Assembly (NCBI RefSeq): GCF_000685235.1
Contig: NZ_ARYH01000001.1
Span: forward strand, 1,674,001 to 1,738,000
Source of the DNA: Hyphomonas adhaerens MHS-3
GTDB taxonomy: Bacteria; Pseudomonadota; Alphaproteobacteria; Caulobacterales; Hyphomonadaceae
Direction of reading: 5' to 3'
Length of the DNA stretch: 64,000 nucleotides
Of the stretch, positions 59,347-64,000 are shown piece after piece. Position 1 is the stretch's first letter. Each line of letters opens with the position of its first letter. The position numbers and the translations under genes are program-made. The notes beneath the pieces were generated by a model. It saw only the letters and a program-made list of their open reading frames with translations. It had not been told where the DNA came from and searched no databases.

Positions 59347-60591
59347 TTACCGCTTGCCGTTCCGCAGGCGTGAGGCAGTGCGACGCATGGCGGCTGTTAT
59401 CTGGCTTTGCCGGGAGGAGCCAGCGGGCATCATTTCGTCCGTCAGCCGCTGTTCGCGGCCGGCATGGGTAATGAACCAGGCATGGAAGCCTTTGCGCCCG
59501 GACTCGCTGGTCAGCGGAAAGGTTTCCTGCAGGTCGGTTCGCATGGCATGGACTGCCAGCATCAGCCGGGTGACCGGCGCGCCGTCGCTCTGCTCCACAT
59601 CCGGGCTGAGCGCGTTCCAGTAGGTTGAATCATAGGCTTTCAGCGTTGTGGCGAGATCTCCGCCCGTGAGCGGGCCCCGGCGGACAGGTGGCGGGATGGG
59701 CGTGCCATCTTCGTAACAGGCATAGGCATAGGGCGTGGAGGCCCAGCTGGCCTGACCCTTGGCGTCCAGCTGGTCGAGATAGGCGCGGACCAGGTCTGCG
59801 GCAGGGCCTGCCGTGTCCATCGTGATCCGGTCCTGGTGTTTGGAAAATACGGTCCGGTCTCCGGGTACGACGCCGCTGAAATGGAAAAAGACAAGCGGCG
59901 CGCCACCAGCTGTCAGGCCGTCCGGGCCCGCTTCGACGGGCCGGCCCGACAGGTTCCAGTAGGCGACATTGTAGCCCGGATCGCGCAGCACATGCAGGTC
60001 GGCGAGGAAGGAGGGGGCAAAATCCACCCATTTCTGGTCCACGAACTTGCCGCGCGGGAGGTCCACATAACAGTCCGTCCGGGTCTTGCGGCCCCACCAG
60101 GTGATGAAGTCCCGCGCCTCTGGCACTTTGGCAAACGCACCGAAGCCCAGATTGAAGGTGCCGGATGACAGGATATCAAGGTCGCCGGGCGTCTTATTGT
60201 CCTGATAAGGCTGGAGAATATGCGGCGTCAGGACTGCTGAGGCGCCGGCATCGAAGGCTTGCCGGACGGCATCGAGTGGCCGGAAGACTTCGATATCAGG
60301 GTCGAGATAGACTGCCCGGGCGGCGCCCATCTGATCGAAGACATGATCGAAGCAATAGGGTTTGATCGCGGTCGACAGCTCCATCAGCGTATAGCGGAAG
60401 CACATGTCCGCGAAGCCGGGAATATTCAATGCCTGCGCCGGAACCGTAAAGGCGGCCACTTCGGCATCATCGACCTGATCGTCCGCCAGGAAGATCGTGA
60501 AGCGTGCCCCGGGTTCTGCCCGCAGGACGCTATCGCGAAGGGTCAGCGCATAGCCGAGATAGTTGCGTGCGCAGATGGTGAAATAATGCAT
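59347..60591 (-). CDS. Glycosyltransferase (GT-A, DPD motif)
   Basis: 414 residues. HYFTICARNYLGYALTLRDSVLRAEPGARFTIFLADDQ opens a nucleotide-diphospho-sugar fold, and YLDPDIEVF (D97, D99) is the metal/donor motif. Further blocks: LDILSSGTFNLGFGAFAKVPEARDFITWWGRK, KFVDQKWVDFAPSFLADLHVLRDPGYNVAYWNL, FFHFSGVVPGDR. Proteins of this layout occur in rhamnan/LPS loci. Start ATG 60591; the upstream open frame (to 60735) lacks domain content. Linkage made is unknown. Confidence 0.8.
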   Translation of the reverse strand: MHYFTICARNYLGYALTLRDSVLRAEPGARFTIFLADDQVDDAEVAAFTVPAQALNIPGFADMCFRYTLMELSTAIKPYCFDHVFDQMGAARAVYLDPDIEVFRPLDAVRQAFDAGASAVLTPHILQPYQDNKTPGDLDILSSGTFNLGFGAFAKVPEARDFITWWGRKTRTDCYVDLPRGKFVDQKWVDFAPSFLADLHVLRDPGYNVAYWNLSGRPVEAGPDGLTAGGAPLVFFHFSGVVPGDRTVFSKHQDRITMDTAGPAADLVRAYLDQLDAKGQASWASTPYAYACYEDGTPIPPPVRRGPLTGGDLATTLKAYDSTYWNALSPDVEQSDGAPVTRLMLAVHAMRTDLQETFPLTSESGRKGFHAWFITHAGREQRLTDEMMPAGSSRQSQITAAMRRTASRLRNGKR

Positions 60592-60646
60592 TGCCGAGCC
60601 TTGCTTCGGTTCCGGATCCTGTCGTCGGCGCTTTTGGAACGGCGCG

Positions 60647-61174
60647 TCAGTTTGAGTCGAGGCGGCAATATGTGTCGTCTGAATTGTCGAACCCGTAAAC
60701 CACAAGACCCTCCGGCGGCGCATCTGCGAAGGCAATGAAGCCGACGCGGTCTTCGGTGACGACAGCAGGCATGGCGGCTGACACGTCCTTGCGGACGACC
60801 TGTGTTGTGCCGGCGCCGCGTATCGATCCGTCGGAATCCGTGACGATCACCGAGGGAAAGGGCGCAGAAGCCGCCACGTTCCATGCCCAACCCTCAAGAC
60901 GGGCGCCGGTGCCATCGTCTGAGGGGGCCACGAGGTCCACATAGCCATGGCAGGGCACAGCGCCGGCCTGGCCCACCATTTCGCCCATCTGGGTGCCGGA
61001 CCAGGCCGGATCCCAGCGGGGGACATCGGCAAGCCCGTTCACCGGATTGAGATCCGCGTCCGTGACCGGGGGCACCTTGCCGCAGGCGGCCAGACATGCC
61101 GCTGCAACGGCCATCGAAAGGCACATGGGAAGGACCGGTCCGGCAACTTTTTTTCTAATATTCAGGACGCTCAA
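60647..61174 (-). CDS. Lipoprotein of unknown function
   Basis: 175 residues. A TTG start at 61174 with GAGGAAA about 6 bp upstream gives a basic n-region (NIRKK), a hydrophobic core and lipobox LAAC (SMAVAAACLAAC); ATG 61126 would remove the basic part. The mature domain has a beta pattern GARLEGWAWNVAASAPFPSVIVTDSDGSIRGAGTTQVVRKDVSAAMP, seen as a hypothetical domain in glycan-linked proteins, then GFIAFADAPPEGLVVYGFDNSDDTYC. Probably outer-membrane or periplasmic. Divergent from the large sulfotransferase gene. Confidence 0.65.
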   Translation of the reverse strand: MSVLNIRKKVAGPVLPMCLSMAVAAACLAACGKVPPVTDADLNPVNGLADVPRWDPAWSGTQMGEMVGQAGAVPCHGYVDLVAPSDDGTGARLEGWAWNVAASAPFPSVIVTDSDGSIRGAGTTQVVRKDVSAAMPAVVTEDRVGFIAFADAPPEGLVVYGFDNSDDTYCRLDSN

Positions 61175-61379
61175 ATTAAACTTTCCTCATATGCGGCCCT
61201 TGATTACGGGGCTTTATGTTGTTCGTTGCTGACCACGCCGGATATTTACAGTCAAGTTTACCACAAATTGCATATTGGATAGGTATGACCGTGGCATTGA
61301 TTTAAGCCGCGTGACGTGTTCGGAGCTTCGGTTCCTGATGTAGCAGCGTCTCCAGGCCGGCGCAGAGTGTTGAGTGGAT

Positions 61380-64000
61380 ATGTCAAACCTGAAAGAAGTC
61401 AAAACCCCCGATCAAGCTGAAGGCCTGCATTCGGTTGCAACGGAAAGAAAGCGGGACCGGCTTGTCGTACTCGTTCTTGGCATGCACCGGAGTGGAACGT
61501 CTGCGGTAACGGGCCTTGTCAGCAAGCTGGGGGTCGGATTGCCCGAGCACCTGCTGGCGCCTCAGGCGGACAATGAGCGCGGCTTCTTTGAATCCGAAGA
61601 CATCGTGATGGCGCATGAGCGCCTGTTCGCTGCAATCGGCACGACCTGGAGCGGGCTGGACGATCTGGACGGCGTGGAAAACACGCCAGCCGGCAAAGCC
61701 TTCATCAAGGAAATGCGCGTCCTGCTGGAGCGCCAGTTTGAGCATAGTTCAAACCTCGTCCTGAAGGATCCGCGGATCTGCCGGCTTGCCCCTCTGTGGT
61801 TGAAGCTGATCGAGTCCCTGGATTCGGATGTCATTTGCCTTCACGTGTCACGGCATCCGCTCGCCGTTGCGGCATCCCTGTCCAAGCGGAACAAGTTCGC
61901 CCCGGGACGGTCGATCCTGATGTGGCTGGATCATGCCCTGAGGGCAGAACGGGAGACGCGGGGGCTGCCGCGGATTTTCGTGGATTTCGACCAGGTCATG
62001 AACGATTGGCGGCCACTCGCCGAGCGGCTGGCAGAGATGCTTGGCAATCGCCGCAAGCTGAGTGCCGCTGCGAAGGTGGATATCGAAACCTTCCTGTCGC
62101 AGGAATTGCGGCACCACGAGTTTCTTCCTTCGGACATCATGTCCGATGACGCGCTACCGAGCTGGGTGCAGACGGCTTACCAGAACTTCGAACTGACGTT
62201 CGATGGGCAGGGGGCGGCGGAACCTGATCCGGTCCAGCTGGACAGGGCCTGGGACGATTTCGATCGTGCTCGCAGCCTGTTCAACGAGACGATCAGCGAT
62301 CATGTGAAAGAAGCCGCAGGCCTGCGCGCTGAACTTGAACAGACCGCACGTACGCTGCAGGAACGTGAAGCCGATCTATCGCGTTTGCGGGAAGAGAAGG
62401 AAAAAGCCGCCGCTGAACTCCATGCGTCCTATGCTGCGATCGAGGCTGAGTTCAGTAAGGCCCGGGAACACCTGCAGGCCTCCCGGAAGGAAACCGATTT
62501 GCTGAAAGCCCAGCTTTCGGAAGCGAACGACAGGGCGGACCGCGTGGAGGCTGCCCGCGCAGAGCTGGAAGCCCTGCTGGTTGAGGCAGAAAACGTCAAG
62601 GCGCGCCTCCGCCAGGCGGAGAATGATCTGTCGACTGAACGGGAAACTGGACTGCGCCTGCGTCGCCAATATGACGAGAATGCCTCCTACAGCCGTTACC
62701 TGGAATCCCATGCGAAGGCGCTGGAAAAAACTGTCCGGGAGATCCGCGAATCCACCAGCTGGAAGATCACCGCACCGCTGCGGCGGGTCCGGGGCATTCG
62801 TACCCCGCGGACACCTGAGGCGCGGCATGCTGAAAAGCCATCTTCCCCCGAACCCGGAGAACCGGGACGAACGGGCGCTGCAGCCGCGGCGGCCCGGCCA
62901 TCTAAAACCGCCCCGGCGCCTGTTCGCCGGAATGCACCTGTCGACATTATCGTGCCGGTCTATCGCGGACTGGAGACCACACGCGCCTGCATCGAAAGTG
63001 TTTATGCTTCCGATCCGGGGGTGCCGTATGAATTGATCATCATTGATGATTGCAGCCCGGAGCCTGACGTCAGCGCCTATGTGGCGAGCCTTGCCGGCCG
63101 TCCGCATACGACCGTTCTGAAGAACGAGCAGAACAAGGGATTTGTCGGCACGGTCAATCGCGGCATGTCGCTCAATCCAGGCCATGATGTGGTGCTCCTG
63201 AACAGCGATACGGAAGTGGCCAATGACTGGCTGCGCCGGATGGTCGAGGCGGCCTATTCCGCGCCGAAGATCAGTTCTGTCACGCCATTCTCCAACAATG
63301 CCACGATCTGTTCCTATCCGCGGTATTGCGACGAAAACACGCTTCCCGAGGGCCTGTCGCTTGCTGAACTGGACAAACTGTTCGCCGAGGCCAACCCGGC
63401 CGGGACGGTGGATATTCCGACGGCGGTCGGGTTCTGCATGTTCATCACGCGCGACAGTCTGGATGCCCTCGGCCTGTTCGACGAAGACGCGTTCGGCAAG
63501 GGATATGGCGAGGAGAACGATTTCTGCCTGCGCGGCGCGCATCATGGCTGGCGCCATCTTCTCGCGGCCGACACATTCGTCTTCCACAAGGGCGGCGTGA
63601 GTTTTGCCGAAACCGCGCTAAAGCAGCAGGAAAAGGCGTCCGTCGTTATTCGCGACCGCTGGCCGTCCTATTTCAACGATGTCGCGCAGCATGTTTCGAA
63701 AGATCCCGAGCGGCCATTCCGCATCGCGGCGACGGCGATGCGTTACAAGCGCGACACGCGGCCGGTGGTGCTGGCGGTGACGCACCCATATGGCGGCGGG
63801 GTTGAGCGCCAGATCGATGATGTGAAGGAGCTTTGTGCTCCGTACGCCCTGTTCCTGACCCTCCGGCCCGCCGCCGATGGCATGGTGCGCCTGGAAAGCG
63901 ATACGCTGGACGGGGTCGAGGCTGAATACCATTTGGAGCTGGAGCGCGGCGATCTTATCCGCCAGCTCAAGGATTTCGGTGTCGAGCGCGTACACATCCA
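61380..64000 (+). CDS. Sulfotransferase - coiled coil - glycosyltransferase giant (3' end cut)
   Basis: The frame is open from ATG 61380 to the window edge (873 complete codons). Domains: residues ~28-235 a sulfotransferase-family P-loop, VVLVLGMHRSGTSAVTGL (34-41 core) as the 5'-PSB loop, QADNERGFFESEDIV, ICLHVSRHPLAVAASL as the 3'-phosphate site. About 308-455 is a long heptad-rich coiled coil (EREADLSRLREEKEKAAAEL...). STSWKITAPLR at ~458 is a hallmark of polysaccharide GTs. A Pro/Ala linker then a GT2 domain from ~521 (VDIIVPVYRGLETTRACIESV; NSDTEV at 608-613; GYGEENDFCLRG). From ~805 a GT4-like start (VTHPYGGGVERQIDDV). It may make and sulfate a glycan using PAPS. Confidence 0.8.
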   Translation, partial: MSNLKEVKTPDQAEGLHSVATERKRDRLVVLVLGMHRSGTSAVTGLVSKLGVGLPEHLLAPQADNERGFFESEDIVMAHERLFAAIGTTWSGLDDLDGVENTPAGKAFIKEMRVLLERQFEHSSNLVLKDPRICRLAPLWLKLIESLDSDVICLHVSRHPLAVAASLSKRNKFAPGRSILMWLDHALRAERETRGLPRIFVDFDQVMNDWRPLAERLAEMLGNRRKLSAAAKVDIETFLSQELRHHEFLPSDIMSDDALPSWVQTAYQNFELTFDGQGAAEPDPVQLDRAWDDFDRARSLFNETISDHVKEAAGLRAELEQTARTLQEREADLSRLREEKEKAAAELHASYAAIEAEFSKAREHLQASRKETDLLKAQLSEANDRADRVEAARAELEALLVEAENVKARLRQAENDLSTERETGLRLRRQYDENASYSRYLESHAKALEKTVREIRESTSWKITAPLRRVRGIRTPRTPEARHAEKPSSPEPGEPGRTGAAAAAARPSKTAPAPVRRNAPVDIIVPVYRGLETTRACIESVYASDPGVPYELIIIDDCSPEPDVSAYVASLAGRPHTTVLKNEQNKGFVGTVNRGMSLNPGHDVVLLNSDTEVANDWLRRMVEAAYSAPKISSVTPFSNNATICSYPRYCDENTLPEGLSLAELDKLFAEANPAGTVDIPTAVGFCMFITRDSLDALGLFDEDAFGKGYGEENDFCLRGAHHGWRHLLAADTFVFHKGGVSFAETALKQQEKASVVIRDRWPSYFNDVAQHVSKDPERPFRIAATAMRYKRDTRPVVLAVTHPYGGGVERQIDDVKELCAPYALFLTLRPAADGMVRLESDTLDGVEAEYHLELERGDLIRQLKDFGVERVHI

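Overview
The window is GC-rich, densely packed chromosomal DNA of an alphaproteobacterium. The family is an inference: Hyphomonadaceae or a close marine relative is suggested by the gene repertoire (lipoprotein cytochromes, acyl-CoA enzymes, a 4345-type DUF, an ABC-type surface polysaccharide locus, D-arabinofuranose-type genes) and by frequent GTG/TTG starts. No rRNA, tRNA, CRISPR array, insertion sequence or prophage was seen. Both ends cut genes: a methyltransferase on the left and a very large sulfotransferase/glycosyltransferase on the right.

1-31 kb is mostly housekeeping and lipid or redox metabolism. It holds a small outer-membrane barrel, aroC, mdh, pdxH, a lipoprotein glycerophosphodiesterase, an acyl-CoA ligase with a coupled SDR, two tandem lipoprotein cytochromes c, an AT-richer cassette with one Imm39-like immunity gene, a DUF1499 membrane protein, an orphan Opp-type permease pair, an ATP-grasp protein, an MBL-fold hydrolase, an AceE-like E1 enzyme with a divergent Lrp regulator, a dienoyl-CoA-isomerase-like crotonase, gpsA, a type-1 thiolase-like protein and a Baeyer-Villiger-type monooxygenase. 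An operon cysD-cysNC-manC makes PAPS and GDP-mannose.

31-45 kb holds glmS, an unusual winged-helix/nucleotidyltransferase protein, a lipid-anchored subtilase with a C-terminal beta domain coupled to a small lipoprotein, and the methyl-cycle operon ahcY-purU-metK. The ahcY leader looks like an attenuator. Next comes a four-gene cluster (UbiA-HAD fusion, DprE1-like, DprE2-like, GtrA) that matches the polyprenyl-phosphate-arabinose pathway.

45-64 kb is a surface-polysaccharide locus: a sugar aminotransferase, GT2 and GT4 enzymes, rfbCBDA for dTDP-L-rhamnose, an ABC exporter with a Wzt substrate-binding C-domain (wzm/wzt), further glycosyltransferases, a methyltransferase, an unknown protein translationally coupled to a glycosyltransferase, and the large sulfotransferase/GT protein. 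With glmS, manC, cysDNC and the arabinose genes, the window could supply UDP-amino sugar precursors, GDP-mannose, dTDP-rhamnose, lipid-linked arabinose and PAPS for a complex, possibly sulfated, envelope glycan. That assembly is inference; each enzyme assignment rests on motifs read in the sequence.
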